From Coniochaeta sp. PMI_546 (Eukaryota; Ascomycota; Sordariomycetes; Coniochaetales; Coniochaetaceae), in assembly GCA_021432605.1 (NCBI GenBank), contig MU271148.1, positions 503,362 through 567,361 of the forward strand: a stretch of 64,000 nucleotides of DNA. Direction: 5' to 3'. The position numbers were made by a program, and so were the translations under genes. This document shows, one piece after another, positions 44,931 through 56,288 of the stretch. A model generated the notes under the pieces. The model was given only the letters and a program-made list of their open reading frames with translations, made no database searches and had not been told where the DNA came from. Numbering within the stretch: position 1 is the stretch's first letter; the number at the start of each line of letters is the position of its first letter.

Positions 44931-47900
44931 CTATGTGGCAGCAGCGAAGTAAGGGTTGGCGGCATTGGAGCGGTCTGACTTGGGCGAGGAGGTGCCGTCT
45001 GTCGGCACCGCATCCGCCGTCGTCGCCGTATCGGTGCTGTGGGCGCCGGATGTCGCCGAGCTGACCGAAGTAACCGATGGAACAGCTGTGATGATAGGAG
45101 GTAGGGACGGTTGAGGAGTAGGGGCAGGCACAGAGTTATCGATGGTGCCGACACCGTCAGTCGCAGCTTCGGCTTTGGGTGCCGGCTTCTTGGAAGAGAT
45201 CACATTCTCTGCGATGTCTGAGATGACTGTTCGGACACAGGTTAGGAGACAAGTTCAGCTTAAGATGGCATGGCTAGAAAAAGGTAGAACGTACGCTTGT
45301 TGATACTCGTCGAAGCCAAGATCTTCATGACGCCGACGTCGGTCTCGGTCGATCTCCAGAGCCAGGAGCGGATGTCAACGGCAAGGAGCGAGTCGACGCC
45401 AAGCTCGGAGATGCTGTTCTCTCCGTGGGTGCTGCCGGGGGGTAACTGCAGCAAGCCCTCAAGGTGCGTGGCAAAGGCCGCGAAGAGCACCTCGGTCGCG
45501 GCTTCGACAGTCTCCGCCTGGTCGAGCATCTCCTTGACGCTTTGTTTCTGAGCTAGACCGTCGTCGTCTCCAGCTTTGTCAGACGCATCGGCGATGGTAA
45601 AGTGGGAGAAGCGCGGGTCGAGATGCCAGTGCAGAGGATTCGGGCCATTGAAGCGGAAACGGCTGAGGCCCGTCGTGATGTCGACCACGTGGCTCTGTTT
45701 CTGCGTGATCATTCCAGGTACGGTGGGCTTGGGGGGACGGCCGGCGACGATGGCCTCCAGGAACATGTGGTGTACGTCACGCTCCGAGATGGGAGGGTAG
45801 CCCTCACGCTCCAAGCCGGCATAGAGTTCATCCTTTTCGCGGTGGAGGAATCCGAGGCCATAGATGACTCCGATGTTGAGAGCCATACCGGGAAGTCCGC
45901 GGCTGCGACGAGAGGCAGCGAGACCGTTCATGTACTAAAGTCAGTGGTTAGCTTAGAACATCACACCATTGGATGGATCTGTACACATACCATATTGGCT
46001 GCAGCATAGTTGGACTGTCCAGGGTGACCACCAATAGCGGCAAATGAGGACGTCATGATGAAGAACTCCATGTTAGGAGAGTCAAAAGCAATGTCCAGAT
46101 TCTTGGAGCCCAGAGCCTTCGGCCGCATTACTCTGTTCAAGGTGTTCAAGTCCATCTGTGAGAAGACCCGGTCATCTAGGACCATGGCACCGTTGACAAT
46201 ACCAGCGACGGGAGGTAAGGTCAATTCCAGATTCTGCTTGAAGGCCAGCACCGCCTCAAGGCTGGTCACGTCCAACGACTCGATACAGATGTTCGCACCT
46301 GCGGCGTTGAGTTCATCCCTCCATTTAGGCGTCTTGTTGGGATTTCGGCTGACCAAGACGATATTGCGAGCACCGTGAGCGATGAACAGACGGCACAAGC
46401 TCTGTCCGAGATCGCGGGTCAAGCCGACCAAGAGGTACGTCTTGTATGGACGCAAAAGCTGCTCCTCAACTAGTGGTTTCGTGACATGAGAGACAACTCT
46501 GTCCTTCTTCCAATCGAGGATCTGGAACGCCTGCGTGAGCTCCGGCCTGTGAAGCAGCTCTGGAGGCGACAGCATCCGTGGAACTGTAGTATATCCAGCT
46601 GCAGTCATCTCAGCGGCTTTAGCCAGGGCCAGAGCGATGCCTTCGTTCCAAAGAGGCTCAATTATAGTTGCATCCTCTTGGGTATTCAGGTGGGCCGATG
46701 TGAGCAGCGAAAACCGTCCATGATACTCGCAGTTATCTGGCATGAAGTCCTGGATCATCTCAGAGAGTCTGCTCGTTTCTGGAAGGAAGTCGAAGATATA
46801 TGCGCCCTCTCGAGGGAACATGGACTGAATCTCCCGATTGGTAGAGTGTGGGTGCAAGAGCTGCACACCAGAGTTGACCCGGCTATTCTCGACATTCGTG
46901 GTCAAGGCTATGACAGGAATGCCTCGGGAAAGCATCAACTCCGTTGTGCACTTCAAAAGCATGTTATCTGGCTCAATCAGAAGCACTAACTTGTCGCGGA
47001 CACTATCAGCGATAGAAAGACTTATGAGGTACCGGACAAGGAGGTTGATGAACAGTGGAGAGTTGATGGCCCCGTAGTTGGGTAGGGGCTTGACGCAAGA
47101 CTGAGAAAGGGTCGTAAAGGATGCGTTAGAGTTCGAAAGAGCTGCAACGAATTGCCCTTGCGACATCTCCCGGCCAACGCATATATGAGTCGAGTAGAGG
47201 CCCCCAAGTTGCAGGACATCGACAGAGCTGTAATCAACCTTGACCGTGACCTGTCCAGGGATATCGATGACAAGGGGATCGATGGGAGCCACCCGGGTCT
47301 CGTAGTACGCGGACCCATCTTTGGACTGTGAAGGCATAATCTCCACGATCTTGTCAAGTGTGTTGACCGGCGACGCCACTACTCTACGTGGTGCGTTGAC
47401 GCGGTTGTTGGCCTCGGTCCACGGCAGCACACGAGGCACTAGCCGGTACCCATTTTCCATATGGACTTCGCACTCATGTGTCCACAGAAGCTCACCGGCC
47501 TTACCAGCACTGACCGTATCAGCCTGTGTAAGACGAGCAAACTCCTCCGCGATGATAGGTGCTGCACCGTCGAGCGTGTCAAGATCCAACATGCGAAGTA
47601 CCAGACTCGGCGTCTCCGCCAGCACCGTTCGGCCAAAACCAAACGAGGCAGCTTGATCCGGGTTGCCATATCTCGCGTTCAGAGTGACCCAAAGTATGGT
47701 CATCTTTGGCCTGATGAGCGACTTGAGGGTTGCGAGCCGGCTCTGTGTCATTGTCGACAAGACAGGCTCATCCAAGTCGTTGAGGAAGATGGCAGCGGTA
47801 AACGATGATATCGCCAGCGGATCAATGTTGTCCAGAGTGTTCACAGAGCAAATGTGATTCGTGCAAGACGAAAGCTGCGCAAAGATCTCCCCGGAAATTT

Positions 47901-50900
47901 GAGAAGTATGGCCGGTCGAACCACCCAATATCAGAAGGCTGTCTGTGATGCTCGGTAGACGTGGTTGTAGCAGGGGCTGTAAGGCCTTGGCTTTCAAGTC
48001 CGAGTCGACTTGACGAACAGTTACTGCAAATCCAGGCGGATAATACTGGTCGCTGTTCTTCGGTGCACGGCCGAAGCCGCACTCGCCAAGAACATCCGGC
48101 CAGTCGGGCGGAGTGAACATCGCCTCAGCATCAGAGCTGAAGCCAGCAGCCCTTTTGATGCGGCTCTTCAGTGGGCTTCTAGACACATGAACCAATACCA
48201 AGAAAGCACCGGGCTTCATAAGGCTCCTCAGACGCTTGAGAACACGATGTGTGCTCTGCGATTTGATGATGGATGTAGACAAAATGACGAGATCGTAATC
48301 GGAAACCTTGTCATCGTCGGCTTCCTCCTCAAGGTTAAGCGTCTTCACAATGATCTTCTCACGATATTGGGAGTTCGAAAGTTGCTCGATGGCTTTCTCT
48401 TCGGCGCCAACCGTGTAGGTCAGAAACGACGTCTTCAGCGCAGAGAGAATCGGCTCTGTGAAGCCAAGTTCGGGATCGGTCAGGCCAAGAATGTGCATGC
48501 GAGGGTAGCGGTGGCTGATCTGCTTGGCAATTCTGCCAAGATGCTCCTGGAAACCGACAAGTTGATGAGCCTCTTCGATGACAGTGGGGAGGATTCCCAA
48601 GAGAATGTCAGGAAGATTATCACCGAGAGTACGGATGAACTCGAGAGCCGTGTGATATGGCGATGTGCGAATGAACTCCGCGAGGGTCTCGCTGGTTTCA
48701 TGAGGCCACTGACTCTGAATCGGGAGTACAGAGTTGCCGATCAGTGAGCTGTTGTCATGCGTCAGGGATAATGACGATCGTGACTTTCGAAGGGGCGTCC
48801 TGGCAGGCGCCTTATTCAGGTAAAACGAGGCAACTCGCTCGCAGCTCTCCACTAGAACCAAACTAGGCTCGTCCATATACAGCACAGGAGCTTCAACGAT
48901 GGCATCCTCTGGGTCAACATCCATAACGGTGGTGAGGTACAGCTCGTAGTCATCTTCCGGCCTGGTCGCCGCGAAGGATCCGACCGTGAGACCCTCGATC
49001 TGGACTTCCATCTGTCCCTTCTCGTTGTAGATGCATATGTCTCCTGTGAAGCTGGCGGCCGACTCTTTCGTCAACGGTTTGGCGTCAGTCAAGAATGCAT
49101 CGACAGTCAGGGTGGATTCGTCGTTCGGCTTCAGGTCACAGATTGCGAGGTTGAATCTAACCCGTTCAAAGGTCTTTGGCAAGAACGGTGTCCACAGGGC
49201 CCTGTAGGGGGTTAGCAACCACACGTGTAACGGGGAACGGAGTAGCATACTTATCGCCTGGAGAGGAATAGGTGGCAAAACACGTCTGCAAACAAGTATC
49301 CAGGGTGGCAGGACTCAGAGTCAAACTGGTCGTGTCTTCGGAGTGACGCTTCTTCAGGGTTGTCGACGCGAAGTCACAGCGTCGCTCCATGGTTTGCAAA
49401 CCCTTGAAAGGACCAGCGTATCTCAAACCAGTGTCGGCCATCATCTTGTAGAAGCCATCAGTGCTTACTTCCAAAGCCTCCGCATGCCATTCCGCTCTAG
49501 CAGGTAATGCGTAGGGGGAAGGTGTCTCAAGCACGATCTTAAGTTTCCCAGAGAAATTCTTCTTCATGGCTGACGTTCCATCTGCCGGAGCAGACGTAAG
49601 GGTAAATGTCGCGTCAATGGTTGAATGAATCCGGTTATCCCTCGTAGCAGGAGTAACACTGAGCGAGAACAATGTCTCAACGCCTTGGGAGTCAGCATCG
49701 AGAGTGATGCCGCTTGGAAACTCTAGATCTTCCAGTTCGATCAACGATGCAGGCCGCCCAGCTAAAACTGCCTTGGCCGCATCTCGAGCCATAACACAGT
49801 ACCCGGAGGCAGGCAACAATGCTTGACCCTGGAAGTCATGGCCAGCAATCCAAGGAAGTTTGTCCAGCTTCATAATATTTCGCCAGCGCATCTCGTACTC
49901 AGTATCGTCCCGGGTACGGACACCAAGCAGCTCATGGGGAGCATCGGTGCGGAAGTGGTACTGCTTAGCGATCCTTGACTCGCGGTAGTACGTCTGCGAA
50001 TGATCCCATGGGTAAGTCGGCGGTTCATCGAGATGCTGATGAACCAAATTCGGCCGGGATGAGTTCTCGACAAAAGGACGTAGTTGAATGGCACTGGGAC
50101 CGAACTGTGTCCACATCGAGCCGATGAACTCTGCAAATGCGACCCGGTCGTCCTTTTTCCGATCAAGAAGGCCCATATAGGGAATGGAAGTGCCATCGAC
50201 AGCCTTCATGGTCTGTGTGGCAGGGCCTTTCAGTGCGGGATGAGGACCGACTTCAATGGCGAGATCAAAAGGACCATGCTGTTCGAGAGCAGCTCGTAAA
50301 GCCTCATGAAATAGAACAGGTTGTACCATATTATCCTTCCAGTACTTCGCTTCCAGGTCGCTGTGGTTGGGTTCGTTCATGCCATAGACACTAGACACCC
50401 AGATAGTGCCATTCCCCGCCTTGGGAGGCGACACGTGTGTTGTGGCCAAAGCCTCGAGGTATTTGACGGCTGGCGCCTCCATGTGCGGAGAGTGGTAAGC
50501 GGTGTCAATCTGCAGCATCCTCGCAAAGATTTTCTGCTCGGTGAGATCGTCCCGGACCTTTTGGACAATGTCGATATCTCCGGACAGGGTGACGCTCGTG
50601 GGTGCGTTACTTGCGGCAATGCAAATTCCGCCACGGTACTCCTTGCGAGAACAAAGCTCAGCGGCGTCTTGCTTCGACAGTCCGACTGCGATCATACCGC
50701 CCTTCTTCCCGTTTTGGCCTCCGGCGAGGTGTGCAAACATGCCTCTATAGTACGAAATGAGCATGGCATCCCGAGCAGACAGTCGCCCGGCAGCATAGGC
50801 TGCAGCCATCTCGCCTGAAGAGTGACCGACGACAGTGTGAAAGCTGACACCCAGGCTCCTCAAGACATCAACGAGGCCAATCTGAATGGCAGTGCATAGA

Positions 50901-52915
50901 GGCTGCGAGATTGCAGCCTTACCGACTCGAGAGAGATTCTCGTGTGCGTGAATCTCTTGCTCCAATGTCCATGAAGGGGGGTCCGGGCACTGTCGTAGGA
51001 CATCATCAAGATTGCGGATAGAATCGCGATACACCCTGCTGGTGAGCAGAAGACCGCTCGACATGGTCGCCCATTGCGCACCTTGTCCAGTGAAGATACC
51101 GAGGATCTTGGGTCCTCCATCACTAGCGCGCACACGAGTGCCGATAGTCTGTGAGTGACTCGCCTTCTCAATGAGCCCCTTCAAGCTGAGATGTAGGTCT
51201 GAGTGAGTTGCCGCCGAAACGGCGACCTTGAAAGGCAGGGCCGTGCGGCGCGCAAAGCTATGCCATCCTAGCTGCTCGGGTTCAACACTCGGATTCTTCG
51301 TCAAGTATTCCAAGTACTTTTCGGCAACCGACACCAGAGCTTTCTGCGAGTTGCCGGAGAGAAGAAGAGGCAGGACGACCGCCGGAGCGTTCGCATCTTC
51401 AACTTTGGCAAAGCTGCGGGGCAGTGACAACCGCGGGCTGAAAGCCGCTGCGACGGCATCGTGAATGGCAGGCCTGTATTCCTCGATGATAGCATGCGAA
51501 TTTGTTCCTCCGAAACCAAAAGAATTGACACTGGCACGCTTCGGCTGACCCGTTGGCACTCTAGGCCAAGGTTGGGCTGTAGTCGGAATGCGAAGATTTG
51601 CGTAGAAGGGCTCGACGCTTGGGTTGAGCGTCTCCAAGTGGAGGTTAGGAGGGACAGTACTGTGGCGCATCGCAAGGATGACCTTGAGCACACCGGCCAG
51701 TCCTGCGGCGCCTTCGGTGTGGCCAATCACAGTCTTGACGGAGCCGACCAACAACCGGGATTCAAGGGGTGTGGATAAACTCGGGTCGTCCCGCTAGTGC
51801 ATAATTATTAGCAAGGTTAGGAGATCGGAGGATTGATGGCATGCGGAGATATCTTCATTGCGCACGTAACTAACCTTGTGGGTAGCGGCAGTGCCGAAGA
51901 ACGCGTCCTCAATGGCTGCTGCCTCCCGTGGATCGCCAGCATGGGTACCGGTGCCGTGTGCTTCGAAGAACTGACACCTATCCTCCGGATTCCTCGGGTT
52001 GAGACCTGCTCGACGGTACGTCTCGTTGATGAGCCGGGCCTGAGCTTCTGGATTAGGCATGGTGATCCCCTTGGTCCGACCGTCCGAGTTCACGCCAGTC
52101 TCTCGGATGATCCCTTCGATGCGATCGCCATCAGCTAGCGCCCGACTCAACGGTTTGAGGAATAGGGCTGCGACGCCTTCTCCACGTGCGTAACCGTCTG
52201 CATTAGCGTCCCACATGCGGCAGTGGCCGGTAGGGCTGAGCATGTGCAGATTGGACTCGACGATGAACTGCTCTGGAGTTATCATCAGGTTGACGCCGGT
52301 CACGCAAGCCATGACCGACTCGCCGGAACGGATGCTGAGGACAGCCTGGTGCATCGCGACAAGACTCGAGGAGCAAGCTGTGTCGATTGTCATGGACGGA
52401 CCATTGAAGTTGAAGAAGTATGAGACGCGGTTGGAGATGATGGACCGAGCATTGCCGGTGGCGTAGTACTGGCTGGCTGTCAAGTCATCCCGCTGCGAGA
52501 GGGTATCGTAGTCGGCAGTCATGACACCGGCGAAGACTGAAACGTTCTGGCCGGCATACTGCTGAAGGGTGTATCCGGCAGACTCGAGCGCCTCGTACAC
52601 TACCTCGAGCAGTAGACGCTGCTGGGGGTCGATGGCCTCGGCCTCCTTCGGGGTGATGTTGAAGAATGTTGCGTCGAAGATGCGATGGTCCTGCTCAAGC
52701 CAGTAGGCCTTGGGCGAGTTGGTGGTGCCATGATACTCTCCGTCAGGGTGGTAGAAGGCTTTGATGTTGAAGCGACTTGCTGGCACTTCTTTGGAAAGAT
52801 CTGTTGGGTGCTTGAGAAGGTCCCAGAGCGTCGAGGGTGATGTGGTTTCACCAGCAAAGCGGCAGCTGCTACCAACAATGGCAATGGGCTCTAACGAGGG
52901 GGCTTTATACGGCAT
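44931..52915 (-). CDS. Reducing polyketide synthase of PKS-NRPS type without an NRPS: KS-AT-DH-(dead CMeT)-(no active ER)-KR-ACP-linker, about 2576 aa
   Basis: Five exons (52915-51875, 51793-49251, 49201-45991, 45934-45295, 45226-44931; introns 81, 49, 56 and 68 bp) sum to 7731 bases in frame. KS: Cys about 181 in [45 protein letters not shown], Ser about 672. DH: His about 999 ([11 protein letters not shown]), Asp about 1179 ([10 protein letters not shown]). The SAM motif expected as ILEIGAGTGG reads [11 protein letters not shown] at about 1432, so C-methylation is probably lost. The region before KR shows no NADPH loop of an active ER. KR (about 2116-2260) has GLTRDLG, the catalytic Ser in SSFAAIGG and Tyr in [18 protein letters not shown], Ser about 2447. 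The last 85-90 residues are rich in Ser, Thr, Pro and Ala, like the ACP-to-condensation linker of fungal PKS-NRPS hybrids, and then the frame stops. KS wording ([20 protein letters not shown]) also looks like that clade. Release enzyme and trans-ER are not in the immediate neighbourhood. Confidence 0.92.
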
Positions 52916-53093
52916 CTTGAGGACTCGTCTCCATCAAAGGAGGTATGCAATAGTATACAATAAGATTGGATTGGTGAAGGATAGGGGACAAAGGCAGGAG
53001 ATGGAATGATGCTGGGGATAGGAAGAAAACCTGCAGATGGGGTGAGAGGACGAGGAGGAACTCGACAGGCAGATGAGCAACCAGTGCTGAGTG

Positions 53094-53105
53094 TCGACGT
53101 GTCGA
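53094..53105. promoter_or_regulatory. Candidate Zn2Cys6-regulator site TCGACGTGTCGA
   Basis: A near-palindrome with TCG half-sites lies about 180-190 bp upstream of the synthase ATG. AflR-type binuclear zinc proteins bind spaced TCG/CGA pairs (TCG-N5-CGA type), and an AflR-like gene sits next door. The spacing is close to, but not exactly, the AflR consensus. Confidence 0.35.
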
Positions 53106-53193
53106 ACGACGGCTTTGTTCGGGGTGTAGGTGAATAGCAGTCTCGGCGTTGTCCCGGGAGGGAGAGCACAGATGCAAATGGCAGTCACTTGGT

Positions 53194-53201
53194 GTATATA
53201 G
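53194..53201 (-). promoter_or_regulatory. TATA-like element of the second synthase
   Basis: On the minus strand the sequence reads CCTATATACACC, about 280 bp before the synthase ATG at 52915. It would place transcription start about 220-250 bp upstream of the start codon. Confidence 0.4.
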
Positions 53202-53983
53202 GCGTGGTCAGCAGACTCAAGGCGGTAACGACAGCCAGAGCCGAGCAGGTAGCGACGAAAAGTCACAAGAGACAGGAGCCGCACAGAAACACAATTGCAG
53301 GTACATAGTTAAATATTCACTGAGTTGCTGTGGATGATGCGAAAGCTTGACTTGGCTACTGGCCATTTCCGGAGAGTCTAGATAACACCGGAGAGAAGCA
53401 GATCACATTAGGGATTTCTTGTCTCCAGCTGTCCAGCAGAAGGTTCGATGCATCCTGTCACTGTGGTGTTGGTTCTTCACCGACGGCCGAATTCCTTGCT
53501 CAGCTCCATCAAATTCGGAATTCCGTACCCACATGAACGAACAGGCCGATCGAGGACTTCACCGTTGTTCTGGAACCACTTTCGAAGAGTGGCCGCATGG
53601 ATTGATTGTACGTCTTGCAGGACAAGCTGGAACTTGACTCTTGTAGAACTACTGGGCGTGCTTTGCCTTTCTGCCGACCCGAGACACCACGCTACGTTGG
53701 TCCTCATTTGAACCAAGCTACAGAGACCCTTGAGTATCCCAACAATGAGATGAGATTCCAAGCACTGCGGGCATAGTGCATGGATGTGCGTCGAATGCAC
53801 GTGCAGCTGCATGTCTTTGATGGATGCTCCCATGAAACTTGATATCTGACTCTTGACCAGACCCTGATATTTGTCCCCATCCAGCGGCTGCACTGTACAG
53901 GTACCTTATAATCCTTCCAAAACGCCAGTAAAATACAAAATGCCAACCTAACATCGAAAAGACGTGCGGTCAAGTCAATACAA

Positions 53984-55450
53984 TCATGACGTAGAAGACA
54001 TCTCTAGCTTGTTCCTGATCTCTACCACATCTCGGCTGACGTCCTGCTCCCTTTCCCTTATTGCGGTGAATGACACATCCACCACGCTCCACAATGACGC
54101 TTGGCCGCCACCCTGCTGGCCTCTTGTAGCGAAATCAGGCAGTCGCTGGCTGAATAATGCCGTAGCAGCCCGCAGATTGGATAGAAAGTCCTCGGCTAGC
54201 CGCATCGTCAGTGCCATCTGGAGTGGTAGAGCAGAGGCAACAGGGAAGGAGCCGATGGAGACGTCCGGCAGCTTGCAAAGCCGGAAGGTTGCGGGCGGAC
54301 TGGAGACGGCCACCTCTGAGTGGACGAGCTGGAAGACCTTCTGGTACAGGTCTAGTAGACGAACATACGTGGAAAGAACGAGTAGACCTGTACCAGGATC
54401 GAGTTCTGCTTGGCGGACATCTGCACCTTCCGTCTGTGTGATCTCTTCCAAGACCCGGACAAGACGGCCAGACACTTCAAACATGGATTGAATCGGGAAT
54501 CCTTCTTGTCCCGATTCATCTCCATCTGTGCTGTTGTTACTCTCGCTACTCTGGTAAGCGTAAACGTCGACCTCGTCGCCCGACTCAACCAGATACGGCA
54601 CCCGGGAAGAGAGGCCCCAGAGAGCCGAGTTGATGTCGGACAGCTGAGTGAGCCACTTCCCCTGCGTGGCCATCATGGTGACCGACGAGCGCCGCAACAA
54701 GATCCGACGAGGCAGTCGCCGCTGGACTTGCTCTGCCTGTTCTCCGTTGGTGTCGAGGCGGTCCGTCTGTTCGTCGAACCGCAGCTGTTGCGGATCCAGA
54801 CAGGAGAATGAAGAAGACGTGTACCGGTAGTTGGTTGGTGAACTGTCGTAGCTACTGCTGGATGATGACGGGTGGGACCAGTCCGCGCAGAGACCGGAGG
54901 CCTGAAAACTGGGGTCCCAGGATGTGTCCAAGCTGGCGATGTCCTGTTCACTGATGCCGCGTGGGATAGTATGTACAGGCAAGATTGTGGCTGGACTCGG
55001 CTCAGAGGTATATAGATGACCTTGGAGCGAGCTATGAGGGAAGCCGACGCTGTCCAGCATAGCTTCGGTACCACCAAAGGTCACCAGGGCCGCGCCTGGG
55101 CTGGTGTGTCCTTGCTCTGGGCCGAAGTTACCTTGCTGTCCTCTGTCCCCAGCTTGAGTAGCATGGTCAGCCCTGGTTTCTCATTCAACGCGGTACCTGA
55201 GACCAGACGTACCGAATCCCGAACTTGAGCAGTCTGGCGGCACGTATCTCTGTCGACCTTTCGACGTCTTGTCCTCCCGCCGTGGACTCCCCATGAATAA
55301 CCGGTTTCTCCTAAACCTCAAGGATAGGCTAGACTTGCATTCGGTCTTCAGCCTAAGACATCTCTCGCATGGCTCGTCTCCATTGCGCTTGCAGCTGAGC
55401 TTCTGCGCATGGCAGCGATTGCATGCACGCCGCGTCGGTCCCTCCGCCAT
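53984..55450 (-). CDS. Zn2Cys6 transcription factor, AflR-like pathway regulator, 468 aa
   Basis: Probable activator of the second polyketide locus. Two exons: 55450-55213 and 55152-53984, intron 60 bp (GTACGT..CTCAAG with CTGAC branch); the phase-1 join gives SSGF-AGDRGQQGNF. The acceptor AAG is less common but is the only one that keeps frame with a good donor. The N-terminal binuclear cluster is RRACNRCHAQKLSCKR then PCERCLRLKTEC (C-x2-C-x6-C-x6-C-x2-C-x6-C). A basic region follows (RFRRNRLFMG). The middle is Ser/Pro/Gln-rich. The C-terminal third is helical, with TGLLVLSTYVRLLDLYQKVF and LPLQMALTMRLAEDFLSNL, the pattern of the AflR regulatory domain (LAxxxxxYxRLxxLYxxxF). It is upstream of the synthase on the same strand with 1.07 kb between them, the usual place for a cluster-specific regulator. 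Confidence 0.88.
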
Positions 55451-55806
55451 GACAAGTTCCTTGGTGATGTTGTGTCGTTCGGTGCTGCCAGAGTTGCGGA
55501 GGCATCGAGAGACTTGACTTGGGATGCCTGCCGTTCGGAGTTCAGAGTCGCCCAGCTAATGTCGATAGTCTGTCGGCGTACGACTAGACTCGAGTGCGCG
55601 GGCCTTGACTTCTGAGACATACAAGGGTCTGCATTGGCCACGCTCCATCGCCGGGGGCTTCTAGTGTAGTCTGTCCCGAGTGAATGCTTGGGACGCCGGC
55701 TGCGACTCATTCCATGGCAGAGCGAGGGGAAGATGGAGTATATCCAAAGCTCCGAGTGGAGTATGACCTAAGCCACAAAAAGCTCGGACAGCCTTGGAAG
55801 AGGGAG

Positions 55807-56288
55807 CTACAGGTAGAACCCGCGGCATCCCTTGCATTTGGAGTCTGGGTGTGAAAACGCAGAGGTATCTTCGCTATCCCACCCACCCTCAATCGTGAGA
55901 GCGACACTAGGAACCGGAGTAGCGGTAGCGGCATCTACCGGCGAAGCCAATCGTGGGTAGCCATCCTGCTTTTCCAGGTGGTGCGATGCGGGCATGCTTC
56001 CACAAGAGGACTTCGACATGTACGACACCCCCACATAAGGTATGTTCGGTGACATGGCCTGCGGGACGCTGGACACCATCCACCAGCTTCCGATCTCATT
56101 TGTGGTTATGCTGACAAGCTTGCAGCTGCTCCATCCCAAGAGCTTGTCACCACGATGGCCATTTGCTGAAAGACGAGATCAAGAACCTCTCCAGGGCTGG
56201 AAATCGTGCCATGTGGTGTAACCGCGTCATTGCATTCTTGGATCTGCGAATCGATGTCGTAGAACGTCAACTCCAAGTTCGACGACAT
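55807..56288 (-). CDS. Possible small gene, unknown function, structure uncertain
   Basis: A frame from ATG 56288 (MSSNLELTFYDIDSQIQECN) is open for 60 codons. A second frame, open from 56139 to 55807, ends SKCKGCRGFYL. They overlap by a few codons in different phases; an intron from GTTCTT near 56.18 kb to GCTGCAAG near 56.12 kb would join them in phase, but the donor is poor. The piece has no recognised domain. Its position behind the Zn2Cys6 gene could mean a small cluster gene, a 3' fragment of an older regulator, or chance. I would not rely on it. Confidence 0.25.

Larger units (their letters stand above)
52916..53983. other. Promoter region of the second synthase and 3' flank of its regulator
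   Basis: About 1.07 kb. The first 300 bases upstream of the synthase ATG hold a TATA-like element and a near-palindromic TCG site listed separately. Frames of up to 138 codons further upstream (53477-53973, minus strand) have no recognisable features. Confidence 0.45.

Noticed and set aside
55807-56288. Second Zn2Cys6 regulator
   Set aside because: No six-cysteine cluster is present; only two Cys near the end. Kept only as a low-confidence small gene.
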